Source: Xenorhabdus ehlersii (GTDB lineage Bacteria > Pseudomonadota > Gammaproteobacteria > Enterobacterales > Enterobacteriaceae). Taken from it: 64,000 nucleotides of DNA. The stretch lies in NCBI RefSeq assembly GCF_003610465.1, contig NZ_RAQI01000002.1:682001-746000 (forward strand), given 5' to 3'. This document shows positions 39,914-49,672 of this stretch, one piece after another. The translations under genes and the position numbers were made by a program. How positions within the stretch are numbered: the first letter of the stretch is position 1; each line of letters starts with the position of its first letter. The notes below the pieces were generated by a model that saw only the letters and a program-made list of their open reading frames with translations, was not told the origin of the DNA and ran no database searches.

Positions 39914-40366
39914 TCACGATTTACCAATCATGAGCGATAAAATACCAGCGGCAATCAGAGGGCCTACCGGAACGCCTTTAAATAGAGCTACTCCCAACAC
40001 AGTGCCGACCAATAACCCAGCCACCGTAGAAGGCTGGCCAGACATTAAAGCTACACCACGGCTTCCCAACCATGACACAAGGACACCAACAGCAATAGCC
40101 AACAGTGATTTCCAATTTAAGAAAGAGCTAAAGATGTCCTGGGCGGATATTTTTCCGCTTGCGATAGGTGCCATGACTCCTACAGTCAGAATCAGGATAC
40201 CTATCGTCAAGCCGTACTTTTCCACCCAAGGGAAAAACTGATTCAGTGGTGTGATACGAACTACCAATAGAAATAACATGGCAAGTGTCACTGTCATGTT
40301 ATGGCTGATAATACCGAGCCCTGCAAGCACGAGTAAAATAAGTAAAGTAGGATCGATGTGACTCAT
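39914..40366 (-). CDS. yeaL: YeaL family (UPF0756, DUF441) membrane protein
   Basis: A 150-residue inner-membrane protein with four or five hydrophobic segments. It matches E. coli YeaL in [17 protein letters not shown], the FFPWVEK...[10 protein letters not shown] segment, MAPIASGKI, and [32 protein letters not shown]. The function is unknown. It sits ahead of tmcA, which is not its E. coli position. Confidence 0.9.
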   Translation of the reverse strand: MSHIDPTLLILLVLAGLGIISHNMTVTLAMLFLLVVRITPLNQFFPWVEKYGLTIGILILTVGVMAPIASGKISAQDIFSSFLNWKSLLAIAVGVLVSWLGSRGVALMSGQPSTVAGLLVGTVLGVALFKGVPVGPLIAAGILSLMIGKS

Positions 40367-40707
40367 GAGTTTTTATTTCCCATAAACTCCGATAGATCAA
40401 TATTTGATTATTTTTAAACCAGGAAACATAAATTCTGGCATGGAAAAGATGATAACTTAAAATTTTTGCACTTAATCAAAAATATTCATAAAGAGCCATC
40501 CCAAAATTGGGTAATAGCGCAACAACGAGTAGTTTGTTAACATCCTTGCTTTAAACAATCACATTGATAAATAATTAGCCATATAAACCAAGATACAACC
40601 CCTATTTCCTGATAGTTAACCTTTTAAACACCAGCGCCTTTTTACTAAGGTAAAGCAGAAAGGTTGTAAGAAGTGCCTTACAGCTAATATGCGTTCGTAT
40701 AAGCGAT
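40367..40707. other. Intergenic region before the lipoprotein gene
   Basis: About 340 AT-rich bases. Apart from a short CCCAAAATTGGG palindrome near 40500 I see no gene, RNA motif or operator. Confidence 0.5.
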
Positions 40708-41067
40708 ATGAATATGAAAAAATTAACCTCCTCTATGATAATCTGTATCTCCTTAGCGGGTTGCACCACCCAATGGGTACCTGCAACTAGTAATCCTGTC
40801 CCTTTCAGTGAAGCAAAAGTTGAATGCAGATTGTCAGCATTACAACAATTTCCGATTAAAAATGAAGTAGCCCAAAGATCAACACTGCAAATGGTGCAGC
40901 AACCTTGTATCAATAAAGAGCAATGTGGAAAAAACGGTTACTACAGTCAAAATGTTCCCATGGTCGAAAGCTATGTGACTGATGTCAACAAGGGTTCTAG
41001 AAGTGAATTTTATTACGACTGTATGCACCAAAAGGGCTGGAAACAAATAACTAAATCCCTACTTTAA
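40708..41067 (+). CDS. Putative lipoprotein
   Basis: A 119-residue protein with a basic start (MNMKKL), a hydrophobic stretch and the lipobox ISLAGC, putting the acylated Cys at 19. The mature part has five further Cys residues (VECRL, QPCINKEQCGKNG, YYDCM), suggesting disulfides in the periplasm. I do not recognise the family. The ATG at 40708 is followed by another at 40714 and neither has a strong ribosome binding site. It converges with purC and a hairpin follows it. Confidence 0.7.
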   Translation: MNMKKLTSSMIICISLAGCTTQWVPATSNPVPFSEAKVECRLSALQQFPIKNEVAQRSTLQMVQQPCINKEQCGKNGYYSQNVPMVESYVTDVNKGSRSEFYYDCMHQKGWKQITKSLL

Positions 41068-41093
41068 AGTTTATTTAACGTGCAAAACAGGGA

Positions 41094-41130
41094 CAGGATG
41101 CCCTTTTGATTATCGGAGCATCCTGCCTAT
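41094..41130. terminator. Terminator between the lipoprotein gene and purC
   Basis: CAGGATGC (41094-41101) pairs with GCATCCTG (41118-41125) around 16 bases, followed by CCTATTTTAT on the plus strand. It can serve both convergent genes. Confidence 0.6.
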
Positions 41131-41165
41131 TTTATATTATATTTTTTAAGTAATCGTTTGCGTCA

Positions 41166-41879
41166 CTAGTCCAAAATAACACCAATACGGCGCGCAACTT
41201 CTTCATACGCTTCAATCAAGCCACCGAGACTTTGGCGAAAACGATCTTTATCCATTTTATCCATCGTCAGTTTATCCCATAAACGGCTACCATCCGGTGA
41301 AAATTCATCTCCCAATATGACATTGCCCTTGAACAAACCAAATTCCAACTTAAAATCCACCAGAATCAAACCCGCATCGTCAAACAGCTTGCTCAATACT
41401 TCATTGGCCTTATAGCTCAGGCGTTTCATTTCAGATAAGTGCTCTTTACTCACCCAACCGAATGTCTCACAGTAAGATTCATTAACCATAGGATCGTGTT
41501 TGGCATCATCTTTCAGAAACAGGTCAAACAATGGCGGATTCAGCACCATCCCCTCTTCCACTCCCAAACGCTTAACCAGGGAACCTGCGGCACGGTTACG
41601 AATAACACATTCAACAGGCACCATATCTAGTTTTTTCACCAAGCATTCATTATCTGACAACAGTTGTTCCATTTGCGTAGGAATACCCGCTTCTTCCAGT
41701 TTTTTCATAATGAAATGATTGAATTTATTATTCACCATTCCTTTGCGATCGAACTGTTCGATGCGTTCACCATCCAATGCTGATGTATCATTACGGAATT
41801 CCAGTACCAGTAAATCAGGATTATCAGTGGTATACACTGTTTTTGCTTTTCCACGATACAACTCAGCTTTCTTCTGCAT
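41166..41879 (-). CDS. purC: Phosphoribosylaminoimidazole-succinocarboxamide synthase
   Basis: PurC (237 residues, same as E. coli) joins aspartate to CAIR with ATP to form SAICAR in purine synthesis. Motifs include [10 protein letters not shown] at the N-terminus, [11 protein letters not shown]-type [12 protein letters not shown] and [18 protein letters not shown] precedes the ATG. A very strong terminator stands between it and bamC. I did not find a convincing PurR box in the short upstream gap. Confidence 0.97.
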   Translation of the reverse strand: MQKKAELYRGKAKTVYTTDNPDLLVLEFRNDTSALDGERIEQFDRKGMVNNKFNHFIMKKLEEAGIPTQMEQLLSDNECLVKKLDMVPVECVIRNRAAGSLVKRLGVEEGMVLNPPLFDLFLKDDAKHDPMVNESYCETFGWVSKEHLSEMKRLSYKANEVLSKLFDDAGLILVDFKLEFGLFKGNVILGDEFSPDGSRLWDKLTMDKMDKDRFRQSLGGLIEAYEEVARRIGVILD

Positions 41880-41933
41880 TTTACACTCCAGAAATATGAC
41901 ATCTTTAAACGTAAAGGATTAAACAAAAAACGC

Positions 41934-41970
41934 ACCAAAAATATAAAAGGGGCCTGAGCCCCTTTTATAT
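41934..41970 (-). terminator. Rho-independent terminator after bamC
   Basis: A perfect stem of 13 bp (ATATAAAAGGGGC with its complement, 41941-41953 and 41958-41970) closes a CTGA tetraloop. On the minus strand it directly follows the bamC stop and leads into ATTTTTGG. It separates dapA-bamC from purC. Confidence 0.9.
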
Positions 41971-41971
41971 A

Positions 41972-43018
41972 TTACTTATCTTTGGATTGGCTAAATACGG
42001 CTTCCAGCGCAGCCACCATTTGATCATTTTCAGATTGAGTCAACGGCTTGCCTTTGTCGCTGATAAATTGCAGGCTGCTTCGGTTATCCAAATCACCCAC
42101 CTGTAACTTGTAATTTCCTTCGCTGATAGAAGGCGCGTCTACCCCTATTGCTTTCCAATCAGAGGAACTGCGTCCTTTATAAGTCACCGCTATTGCGCCT
42201 GTAGAGCGTGTACGATCCGTGACTTCCATGCCTATGCTATCCAACACGTACGGCAATCTGTTCCAGACCACGTTATAGGGTGCACGCACGATGATCTGCG
42301 GCAATCCAGTATTATCACTACCACTTTGTACAGATAATGGACCTGAATTTTTAGCACTGCTCAGGCTCGCAGCTTCTTGTTGCTGGCTTAAGTCACCCGC
42401 CAATTTATTAAGCATCACGACATTATAACGCTGGATTTGTACCGGATCGGTAATTTCCTTTTCTCCCTGTTTCAAACCTTCATTCGCAACAGATAGCGCT
42501 ATTTGGTAATCCTGTTTAGTAACTGAAATACGGTAACGCCCCTGATAAGGAACATTTTCATCTGCCCGTTGCCATGTAACCCAATCTGTCGCCAGGGTTT
42601 GTGCTGCTTCATCTTTCTGGCTGATTTTATACCCTTTTTCCGCCAACAGATTGTTTACCTGAGACCATAAATTGCTGTATTCCGGAGTATTTTCAAGCAA
42701 CAACTTACTGCTGTTAGCACTATTTTCAACGCGGGAACCCGTCAACAATGCAAGAGCTTGCAACGGAGGACGTATATCCAAATCTTCACCCACAGCCCCC
42801 GTTGCCGTTGTTGTCGGAATATTATACTCACCATTTTGCAGCGGTAATGCCATTCCCGCGGGGACGTTCAATAGTTTCATTGGAGGCGTGTCAAGATAGG
42901 ATTGATCCCCGCCTATTTGGCGTTTATAGCGCTGATCACTGGAGCAGGCAGCTAAAAAAACCACCAATGACAGACCAGCAATCTTCATGACCTTCGATTT
43001 TTGCAATAATGTTGCCAT
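41972..43018 (-). CDS. bamC: Outer membrane protein assembly factor BamC
   Basis: A 348-residue lipoprotein of the BAM complex, which inserts beta-barrel proteins into the outer membrane. The lipobox VFLAAC puts the lipidated Cys at 25, followed by SSDQRYKRQIGGD, the segment that binds BamD in E. coli. Two helix-grip domains follow; the C-terminal one has RAPYNVVWNRLPYVLDSIGMEVTDR. Length is near the E. coli 344. It lies 17 bases after dapA. Confidence 0.95.
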   Translation of the reverse strand: MATLLQKSKVMKIAGLSLVVFLAACSSDQRYKRQIGGDQSYLDTPPMKLLNVPAGMALPLQNGEYNIPTTTATGAVGEDLDIRPPLQALALLTGSRVENSANSSKLLLENTPEYSNLWSQVNNLLAEKGYKISQKDEAAQTLATDWVTWQRADENVPYQGRYRISVTKQDYQIALSVANEGLKQGEKEITDPVQIQRYNVVMLNKLAGDLSQQQEAASLSSAKNSGPLSVQSGSDNTGLPQIIVRAPYNVVWNRLPYVLDSIGMEVTDRTRSTGAIAVTYKGRSSSDWKAIGVDAPSISEGNYKLQVGDLDNRSSLQFISDKGKPLTQSENDQMVAALEAVFSQSKDK

Positions 43019-43035
43019 TAAAATTCCCTAAAATT

Positions 43036-43935
43036 TTACAGTAATCCAGCTATTTTCAAGGCACTACCAACTGGAATTTGCCCTTCCTGCGTTAGCGGAA
43101 CCATTGGCAAACGCAATGTATCATCGGCAATCAATCCCAATTGACGGCAAGCCCACTTAACTGGCGTCGGGCTAGGTTCAACAAATAATTGATGATGCAA
43201 TTCCATCAGTCGGCGGTTCAGTTCACGAGCTTGCAAAAATTCACCTTGCTCAGCCAATTCACACACCTGTGCCATTTCCGCTGCCGCAATATTTGCAGTG
43301 ACAGAAATAACCCCTTTACCACCAAGCTGCATGAAATCGACAAAACTTGCATCATCACCACTTAGAAGAATGAAATCTTCATCACTAACCAATGCTTGGA
43401 TCTGACTAATACGACTTAAGTTCCCTGTCGCTTCCTTAAGTGCAACAATATTTTTCAGCTTCGCCAAACGAGCGACAGTCGGTGGCAATAAATCACATCC
43501 GGTACGAGATGGCACATTATACAGAATTTGTGGTAAGTCAGTATTCTCAGCTATTGCCTTATAGTGCAAATATAAACCTTCCTGTGATGGTCTATTATAA
43601 TAAGGTGTGACTGACAGGCAACCCAAAACCCCCGTGTTTTCGAAACGGTTGGTCAGAGAGATGGCTTCTGCTGTAGCGTTTGCTCCTGTTCCTGCAATCA
43701 CCGGAATACGCCCATCAGCCATATCCAGTGTTGTCAGTACAACATCAACGTGTTCGTCATGGTTAAGTGTTGCACACTCGCCTGTTGTTCCAACAGACAC
43801 AATCGCAGATGTGCCACTGGCGATATGATAATTAACCAATTTTTTCAAACTGGCCTTATCAATCTGACCCGCTGAGTCCATCGGAGTTATCAATGCAACT
43901 ATACTGCCTGTAAAACCAGAATGAGTGCTTACCAT
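43036..43935 (-). CDS. dapA: 4-hydroxy-tetrahydrodipicolinate synthase
   Basis: DapA condenses pyruvate with aspartate semialdehyde, the first step to diaminopimelate and lysine. The ATG at 43935 is chosen because AAGGGG lies 8 bases ahead of it; the ATG at 43941 touches that site. The TIM barrel shows [20 protein letters not shown], the Tyr in [10 protein letters not shown] and the Schiff-base Lys in VALKEATGN. The N-terminus carries six extra residues relative to E. coli. It diverges from gcvR, as in E. coli. Confidence 0.96.
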   Translation of the reverse strand: MVSTHSGFTGSIVALITPMDSAGQIDKASLKKLVNYHIASGTSAIVSVGTTGECATLNHDEHVDVVLTTLDMADGRIPVIAGTGANATAEAISLTNRFENTGVLGCLSVTPYYNRPSQEGLYLHYKAIAENTDLPQILYNVPSRTGCDLLPPTVARLAKLKNIVALKEATGNLSRISQIQALVSDEDFILLSGDDASFVDFMQLGGKGVISVTANIAAAEMAQVCELAEQGEFLQARELNRRLMELHHQLFVEPSPTPVKWACRQLGLIADDTLRLPMVPLTQEGQIPVGSALKIAGLL

Positions 43936-44179
43936 TGCCATTTCCCCTTAGTTAAACCTAAAACTGCAAATGAGAGGTTCATGGTACTTTCTTGCTATAC
44001 AGAAGAAAACTCTTTAACCACGCGATTTCAATGAATTTTGTTAATATCAAGTGTAGCCGATTAAACATAAATTATAATTTTGCTTCCTTAACAAAGGCGA
44101 TTGACCTTCTCCTGATCATTTCTTATGTTAAAACACAACATACACAGCAAACACCAACTAAAATTAAAGGAAAATCGCT

Positions 44180-44737
44180 TTGCCAACATCAGAACCGCAT
44201 TTTTTAGTGATCACTGCCCTAGGTACCGATCGTCCCGGCATTGTCAATACCATTACCCGCCTTGTCAGCACATGTGGCTGTAATATTGAAGACAGCCGTT
44301 TAGCTATGTTTGGCGAAGAATTTACTTTTATCATGTTGCTATCTGGTAGCTGGAACGCCATTACTTTGATCGAATCCACTTTGCCACAAAAGGGCGCAGA
44401 ACTTGAATTACTCATAGTGATGAAACGTACCCGATGCGGTGTCCAGAAAAAATTTCCTTCTACCATCACCGTTAAGGTAGACGTAGTTGATTCACCGGGA
44501 ATTGTTGAACGTTTTACCAGTTTATTCACAGCCCAAGATCTTAATATCGCGGAACTGGTATCAAAAACTCACCCAGCCGAAGGAAATCACCCTGCTCGTC
44601 TGCAAATCCAAATCACTGGTCACAACCCAGTTGATGATAATGGCACGATATTTAAAGAAAATTTTCATCATCTATGTACAGAATTAAATGCACAAGGCAG
44701 TATTATCGTACAAGATCAATTAAATCAAAACGATTAA
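44180..44737 (+). CDS. gcvR: Glycine cleavage system transcriptional repressor GcvR
   Basis: A 185-residue protein with two ACT domains (about 8-85 and 97-170) that binds GcvA and blocks activation of gcvTHP when glycine is low. E. coli-like segments are LVITALGTDRPGIVNTITRLVS, CGCNIEDSRLAMFGEEFTFIMLLSGSW and the FTSLF...LNIAELVS stretch. It begins with TTG, with AAGGA eight bases upstream. It lies 11-14 bases before bcp. Confidence 0.93.
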   Translation: MPTSEPHFLVITALGTDRPGIVNTITRLVSTCGCNIEDSRLAMFGEEFTFIMLLSGSWNAITLIESTLPQKGAELELLIVMKRTRCGVQKKFPSTITVKVDVVDSPGIVERFTSLFTAQDLNIAELVSKTHPAEGNHPARLQIQITGHNPVDDNGTIFKENFHHLCTELNAQGSIIVQDQLNQND

Positions 44738-44751
44738 ACGGAGAATAAGTG

Positions 44752-45219
44752 ATGAGTCCATTGAAAGCCGGTGATAAGGCCCCTCAATTCAGCCTTCCTG
44801 ACCAAGATGGCGAGCCCATTAATTTATCTGACTTCAAAGGTCAACGTGTCTTAGTCTATTTTTATCCCAAAGCAATGACACCAGGCTGCACAGTTCAAGC
44901 GTGTGGCTTACGTGATTCGATAGATGAACTGAAAAGTGCCAATGTTGAAGTACTGGGTATTAGCACAGATGCACCAGAAAAGTTATTCCGCTTTGTAGAA
45001 AAAGAGATGCTGAATTTCACACTGCTTTCTGATATTGACCACCAAGTTGCTGAACAATTTGGTGTGTGGGGAGAAAAGCAGTTCATGGGGAAAACCTATG
45101 ATGGCATTCATCGCATCAGTTTCTTAATTAATCCACAAGGTGAAATTGAACACGTTTTTAATAAATTCAAAACCAGCGATCATCACCAAGTTGTGCTGGA
45201 TTACCTAAACCAACATTAA
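44752..45219 (+). CDS. bcp: Thioredoxin-dependent thiol peroxidase (bacterioferritin comigratory protein)
   Basis: A 155-residue peroxiredoxin that reduces peroxides with thioredoxin. The peroxidatic Cys is in YPKAMTPGCTVQACGLRD (about 45), and the second Cys five residues on is the resolving one. FGVWGEKQFMGKTYDGIHRISF is typical of Bcp. The ATG at 44752 (GGAG eight bases before it) matches the E. coli start; a GTG just ahead is possible. A hairpin terminator follows. Confidence 0.96.
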   Translation: MSPLKAGDKAPQFSLPDQDGEPINLSDFKGQRVLVYFYPKAMTPGCTVQACGLRDSIDELKSANVEVLGISTDAPEKLFRFVEKEMLNFTLLSDIDHQVAEQFGVWGEKQFMGKTYDGIHRISFLINPQGEIEHVFNKFKTSDHHQVVLDYLNQH

Positions 45220-45245
45220 TGTCAGCATAGATACAATAAGTTTTG

Positions 45246-45275
45246 AGTTGCCGCTTAATCAATAAAGCGGCAACT
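45246..45275 (+). terminator. Terminator of gcvR-bcp
   Basis: AGTTGCCGCTT (45246-45256) pairs exactly with AAGCGGCAACT (45265-45275) around eight bases. A modest TAGTTTA tail follows. perM converges from the other side. Confidence 0.75.
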
Positions 45276-45367
45276 TAGTTTACTCGCTTGGTATTTATTC
45301 CATTGCATTGTTATTCAAAGCGAACCTAAACATCCTTCACTACAAACATTTACAATATTGGCCGTTA

Positions 45368-46420
45368 TCATTCTTTTTCTTCCGGCCAGGCATGAATAAC
45401 TGCTTTGATTAATGTAGCGAGTGGAATAGCAAAGAAAACACCCCAGAACCCCCATAATCCACCAAAAATAATGACAGAAAGGATGATAACGAGCGGATGA
45501 AGATTGACTGCTTCCGAAAATAAGATTGGCACAAGCAGGTTACCATCTAACCCCTGTACCACCAGATATGCGACAAACAGCCCCCAGAAATCAGCCCCAA
45601 TCCCCCATTGAAACAGCGCCACAACAATAACTGGAATGGTAACAAGTACGGTGCCGATATAAGGAGCGAACACAGACAAACCGACCAAAACCGCAAGCAA
45701 TAGCGAATAATGCAATCCAAAGAAGGCAAATACAGCATACGTGCAGATAGTCAGTATAACCATTTCGGTCACTTTACCGCGGATATAATTGGTAATCTGT
45801 TGGTTCATTTCACGCCACACTTTCCCCGCCAAACTACGATTACGTGGCAATACACACCGCAATGCCGCCCCTATTTGGTCCTTGTCTTTCAATAGAAAGA
45901 ACACCATCAAGGGAACAAGGATCAGATAAATCGCCAGAGTCAATAATCCAATCAGTGATGCAACTGAAAATTTGAAAACGGACTCCCCCGCCAAAGAGAG
46001 TTTGCTACGCAGATTATCAGCAACCATATCGATAATGCCAACATCAACCAGCGCAGGATAACGGGAGGGAAAAGTAAGCGCATACTCATTAAACCGATTA
46101 ATCATATTGGGAAGATCGGAGAATAAATTTAAACCTTGCTGCCAGACGGTTGGGGCTACAATCAAGATTATCAACGCACTGATTCCCATAAATACCGTTA
46201 ATACAACGGCAACAGAGAGTGTACGGCTACATCCCAGCTTACCTAATTGTGTCGTAGGCCACTCCAACAAATAAGCCAACACAATAGCTGCAAGGACAGG
46301 TGCCAGAATTCCATTAAAAAAGTAGATGATCCCAAAACCAACCAATAAAATAACTGATAATGCAACAACTTGTGGATCAGCGAAACGGCGACGATACCAT
46401 TGCATAATCATATCCAACAT
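45368..46420 (-). CDS. perM: PerM, AI-2E family permease-like protein
   Basis: A 350-residue inner-membrane protein with about eight hydrophobic segments. It follows E. coli PerM: MLDMIMQWYRRRFADP, LAYLLEWPTTQLG, VPLMVFFLLKDKDQI, WREMNQQITNYIRGKV, DGNLLVPILFSEAVNLHPLVIILSV and FGGLWGFWGVFFAIPLATLIKAV. The transported substrate is unknown. It diverges from bepA, as in E. coli. Confidence 0.93.
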   Translation of the reverse strand: MLDMIMQWYRRRFADPQVVALSVILLVGFGIIYFFNGILAPVLAAIVLAYLLEWPTTQLGKLGCSRTLSVAVVLTVFMGISALIILIVAPTVWQQGLNLFSDLPNMINRFNEYALTFPSRYPALVDVGIIDMVADNLRSKLSLAGESVFKFSVASLIGLLTLAIYLILVPLMVFFLLKDKDQIGAALRCVLPRNRSLAGKVWREMNQQITNYIRGKVTEMVILTICTYAVFAFFGLHYSLLLAVLVGLSVFAPYIGTVLVTIPVIVVALFQWGIGADFWGLFVAYLVVQGLDGNLLVPILFSEAVNLHPLVIILSVIIFGGLWGFWGVFFAIPLATLIKAVIHAWPEEKE

Positions 46421-46565
46421 AAATACAACTCCTTTTCGACAATACTTAATGAGTATTTTTCACTAAAATTTATTATGATTAATAGTTTTAAGGTACTCTT
46501 TGTCATAAAAGTATTCATGAAATTGATAGCTAAAACGGAGCACACTATTTTATGAGAATCGCTTT

Positions 46566-48029
46566 ATGAGAAAAACACCCAGAAAATCTTTGATAACTAT
46601 TTTTATCAGCCTGTTGTTATTGGGGAACCCTCCTGTATTCTCCGCACCGGCTGAAGATTCACTACCTGATATCGGCACCACAGCGGGAGCAACCCTCAGC
46701 ATCAACCAGGAAATGGCTATGGGTGATTTATATATACGCTCGATAAGAGCCCAGGCTCCTCTGATTTATGATCCTCTGCTAACTCAATATATTAATCAGT
46801 TAGGCCAAAAATTAGTCACTCACGCCGATTCAGTCAAAACACCTTTCCATTTCTATCTGGTAGATAACCCTAATATTAATGCCCTCGCATTTTTTGGTGG
46901 TAATGTTGTTCTTCATTCGGGCTTATTTCGCTATAGTAACAATGAAAGTGAACTGGCCTCTGTCATGGCGCATGAGATTTCCCATGTTACTCAGCGGCAT
47001 TTAGCACGATGGATAGAAGAACAAAAACGTACCAGCCCTCTGGCATGGACCGGCACATTGGGCGCTATTTTGCTTATGATAGCTAATCCACAAGCCGGCA
47101 TGGCTGCACTCAGTGGCACACTGGCGGGCGTCCAACAAGGCATGATCAGTTTTACCCAATCGAATGAGCAAGAAGCTGATCGTATTGGAATACAAACGCT
47201 CAGTCGAGCGGGATTTGATCCACACGGTATGCCTGATTTTATGCAAGTACTGGTAGATCAATCTCGCTATAGCTCCAAACTACCTGAAATGCTATATACT
47301 CACCCATTACCTGCCAGCCGTCTGGCTGACGCCCGTAATCGGGCCAATCAATATTCAACTAAAGCCGTTTCAGAATCCCAAGATTTTCTGTTCGCCCGTG
47401 TCCGTATTCTAACCATGTATTCAACTGATCAACGTCCCTACATTGATCAATGGCTAAAGAAATACAGCCAGGGAACCGCCAAAGAACAGCTGGCTGCTGC
47501 CTATGGACGGGCTATTTTGCTTTCTGAAGATAAAAAGTATGCCGAGGCCAGGGCAATACTCTCTCCATTGCTTGATAAACAACCGGATAATATTTGGTTT
47601 ATTGATACCATGACGGATATTGATATCGGGCAAAAACAGTATACCAACGCCATCATTCGCTTGCAGGATGCACTCAAGAAACTGAAAAACAATCCGGTAT
47701 TGCAAATTAACCTCGCAAATACCTATCTTATGGATAAAAAGTATTCTCAGGCATCACAACTTCTGTTTCGTTATACTTTCAATCATCCTGACGATCTTAC
47801 TGGCTGGATACTGTTAAGAAAAACTGCCGGAGCACAGGGAAAACACAATGATGAATTAGCCGCCTATGCGGAAATCATGGCATTGCAAGGTAATTTTGGC
47901 TCCGCTATAGAACAACTTAGCAAAGCCAGTGCGTTGGCCAAATTAGGCAGTTATGAACAAGAGCGATATGATGCCCGTATTGATCAATTGCGCCAACTGC
48001 AACAAAGTTATGACCAATATAAAAAATAA
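46566..48029 (+). CDS. bepA: Periplasmic chaperone/metalloprotease BepA (M48)
   Basis: A 487-residue exported zinc protease that helps assemble or degrade outer-membrane proteins such as LptD. A signal peptide ends near PPVFSA (about residue 27). The catalytic HEISH motif lies in [13 protein letters not shown] near 137, with the third ligand in [13 protein letters not shown]-terminal TPR repeats run from about 310. Length equals E. coli BepA. yfgD follows after 12 bases, as in E. coli. Confidence 0.95.
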   Translation: MRKTPRKSLITIFISLLLLGNPPVFSAPAEDSLPDIGTTAGATLSINQEMAMGDLYIRSIRAQAPLIYDPLLTQYINQLGQKLVTHADSVKTPFHFYLVDNPNINALAFFGGNVVLHSGLFRYSNNESELASVMAHEISHVTQRHLARWIEEQKRTSPLAWTGTLGAILLMIANPQAGMAALSGTLAGVQQGMISFTQSNEQEADRIGIQTLSRAGFDPHGMPDFMQVLVDQSRYSSKLPEMLYTHPLPASRLADARNRANQYSTKAVSESQDFLFARVRILTMYSTDQRPYIDQWLKKYSQGTAKEQLAAAYGRAILLSEDKKYAEARAILSPLLDKQPDNIWFIDTMTDIDIGQKQYTNAIIRLQDALKKLKNNPVLQINLANTYLMDKKYSQASQLLFRYTFNHPDDLTGWILLRKTAGAQGKHNDELAAYAEIMALQGNFGSAIEQLSKASALAKLGSYEQERYDARIDQLRQLQQSYDQYKK

Positions 48030-48041
48030 AGGATTTTTTAC

Positions 48042-48413
48042 ATGCAAAATCTTGATACACGAAAAGTGATTTTTTACCACAATCCTCGCTGTTCAAAGAG
48101 CCGTGAAACCCTCAAGCTGATTGAAGAATTCGGTATTACACCGGAAATCATTCACTATCTTGATACACCACCTACAGCAGAACAGCTTGCCGTACTGTTA
48201 CAACAGCTCGGTTTCAAAGATGCCCGCCAATTAATGCGTACTAAAGAAGAGCTCTACAAAGCATTAAACCTGGACGATACCACGTTATCCCAAGACGCAT
48301 TGCTCCAGGCGATGGCTGAAAATCCCAAATTGATAGAGCGCCCGATTGTTGTTGTCGGTGATAAGGCTCGTTTGGGACGTCCCCCTGAACAGGTTAAAGA
48401 AATTCTGCTGTAA
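48042..48413 (+). CDS. yfgD: ArsC family arsenate reductase-like protein YfgD
   Basis: A 123-residue thioredoxin-fold protein with the ArsC nucleophile in FYHNPRCSKSRETL (Cys18 region) and the family segments HYLDTPPT, LMRTKEELY and LIERPIVVVGDKARLGRPPE. These include the Arg residues that bind arsenate in true ArsC enzymes. It is one of two ArsC-type genes here (see yffB). It is cotranscribed with bepA. Confidence 0.92.
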   Translation: MQNLDTRKVIFYHNPRCSKSRETLKLIEEFGITPEIIHYLDTPPTAEQLAVLLQQLGFKDARQLMRTKEELYKALNLDDTTLSQDALLQAMAENPKLIERPIVVVGDKARLGRPPEQVKEILL

Positions 48414-48437
48414 CTATTTTTCACTAAGAACGTTTTC

Positions 48438-48480
48438 AATAAAAAAGTGACAGGAATATATTCTCTATCACTTTTTTATT
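48438..48480. terminator. Bidirectional terminator between yfgD and hda
   Basis: AATAAAAAAGTGA (48438-48450) pairs with TCACTTTTTTATT (48468-48480). The arms supply T-runs on both strands, fitting the two convergent genes. Confidence 0.85.
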
Positions 48481-48510
48481 CTGATCTCATTTCCTTACTG
48501 CTTTATTCAC

Positions 48511-49212
48511 TCAAAGCTCAAGGATATCCTTTACAAATGGGATCGTGAGTTTGCGTTGTGCCACAATGGAAGCCCGATCAAGCTCATCCAAGGTCCTGAA
48601 CAACGTTTGCATTTCCCTATCGAGCCGCTTTAACACAAAACGCCCCACATCCTCAGGCAGTTCGAAACCCCGTAATTTTGCCCGTAGTTGCAATGCCTGG
48701 ATTTTCTCATCATCTGACAGAGGTTGTAATTTGTAAATTTGCCCCCAATCCAAACGAGATGCCAAATCCGGTAACGTCAGGTTAATTTGCCGTGGAGGAC
48801 GATCACCTGTGATTAAAAGACAAGTTCGGCCAATTTCTACAATGCGGTTGTAAAGATTGAAAATAGCCATCTCCCATTCCTGATCACCCGCAATACACTC
48901 AATATTATCGATGCACACTAATGATAAATGTTCCATACCATCAAGGACTTCAGGGACAAAATAGGCGCGCTTATCCAGTGGTACATACCCTACAGCTTCT
49001 CCCTGTTGGGATAATTCGGCACAGGCTGCGTGAAGCAAATGGCTCTTACCCCCGCCATCGCGGGACCAGAAATAGATATAACTGCCGTGTGACTGACTTA
49101 TAGCCAATTTTATTGCAGCTAATAAGGAAGTATTCTCACCTGCAAAGAAACTGGCAAAAGTTTCATCATCGGGCAAATATAATGGTAGTGAAAGCTGCGA
49201 CGGTGTATTCAG
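48511..49212 (-). CDS. hda: DnaA inactivator Hda
   Basis: Hda with the DNA-loaded clamp makes DnaA hydrolyse its ATP, preventing re-initiation. The start is placed at CTG 49212, giving 233 residues as in E. coli, where hda also starts with CTG. GAGG ends five bases before it; a GTG two codons upstream overlaps that site. The clamp-binding motif QLSLPLYLP is at the N-terminus. The AAA+ core has [10 protein letters not shown] (Walker A), LVCIDNIEC (Walker B) and a TGDRPPR sensor segment. Confidence 0.94.
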   Translation of the reverse strand: MNTPSQLSLPLYLPDDETFASFFAGENTSLLAAIKLAISQSHGSYIYFWSRDGGGKSHLLHAACAELSQQGEAVGYVPLDKRAYFVPEVLDGMEHLSLVCIDNIECIAGDQEWEMAIFNLYNRIVEIGRTCLLITGDRPPRQINLTLPDLASRLDWGQIYKLQPLSDDEKIQALQLRAKLRGFELPEDVGRFVLKRLDREMQTLFRTLDELDRASIVAQRKLTIPFVKDILEL

Positions 49213-49218
49213 AAGCAC

Positions 49219-49620
49219 CTCAAACAGAATGGATAACGAACAGCGCTAAGTCTACCACAAAAAGTCTCTATAAATGAAACGAATGCTTTGTTTAAAGTAG
49301 GAGATTATCATCAAAGCATATTTCCCCATAAAATGGATAGATTACGACCAGTAACAAAACCACTCGTATTTCTTGCGCAAGCTAGAAATAACCCACCCTA
49401 GAATAAAAATTCTTATATTTGATAATCTCATACTATCAATAGTCAATATTGACAATAGTAAAAAGTAAAAACCAAGAGTAAAAATATATTGTATTGCCGA
49501 AGATTTTAACTTATCTCTCTTAAGTTATTTTCAATAGCGATTGACGGCAGATATTATTGGTAAAGGAAAAACTTATCGTTATAAATGACAAAGTAAAATG
49601 ATAGAGAAAATAATTTTTAA
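49219..49620. other. Intergenic region between hda and the uraA terminator
   Basis: About 400 AT-rich bases with no gene or clear RNA motif. It contains the hda promoter reading left; I could not assign specific boxes. Confidence 0.5.
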
Positions 49621-49650
49621 AAACAGAAAGGGCTTTTAAAAAACCCTTTC
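49620..49650 (-). terminator. Rho-independent terminator of uraA
   Basis: On the minus strand GAAAGGG (49650-49644) pairs with CCCTTTC (49632-49626) around 11 bases, followed by TGTTTTTAAA. Confidence 0.8.
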
Positions 49651-49672
49651 CAATAAATTTCATTAATGTCTT

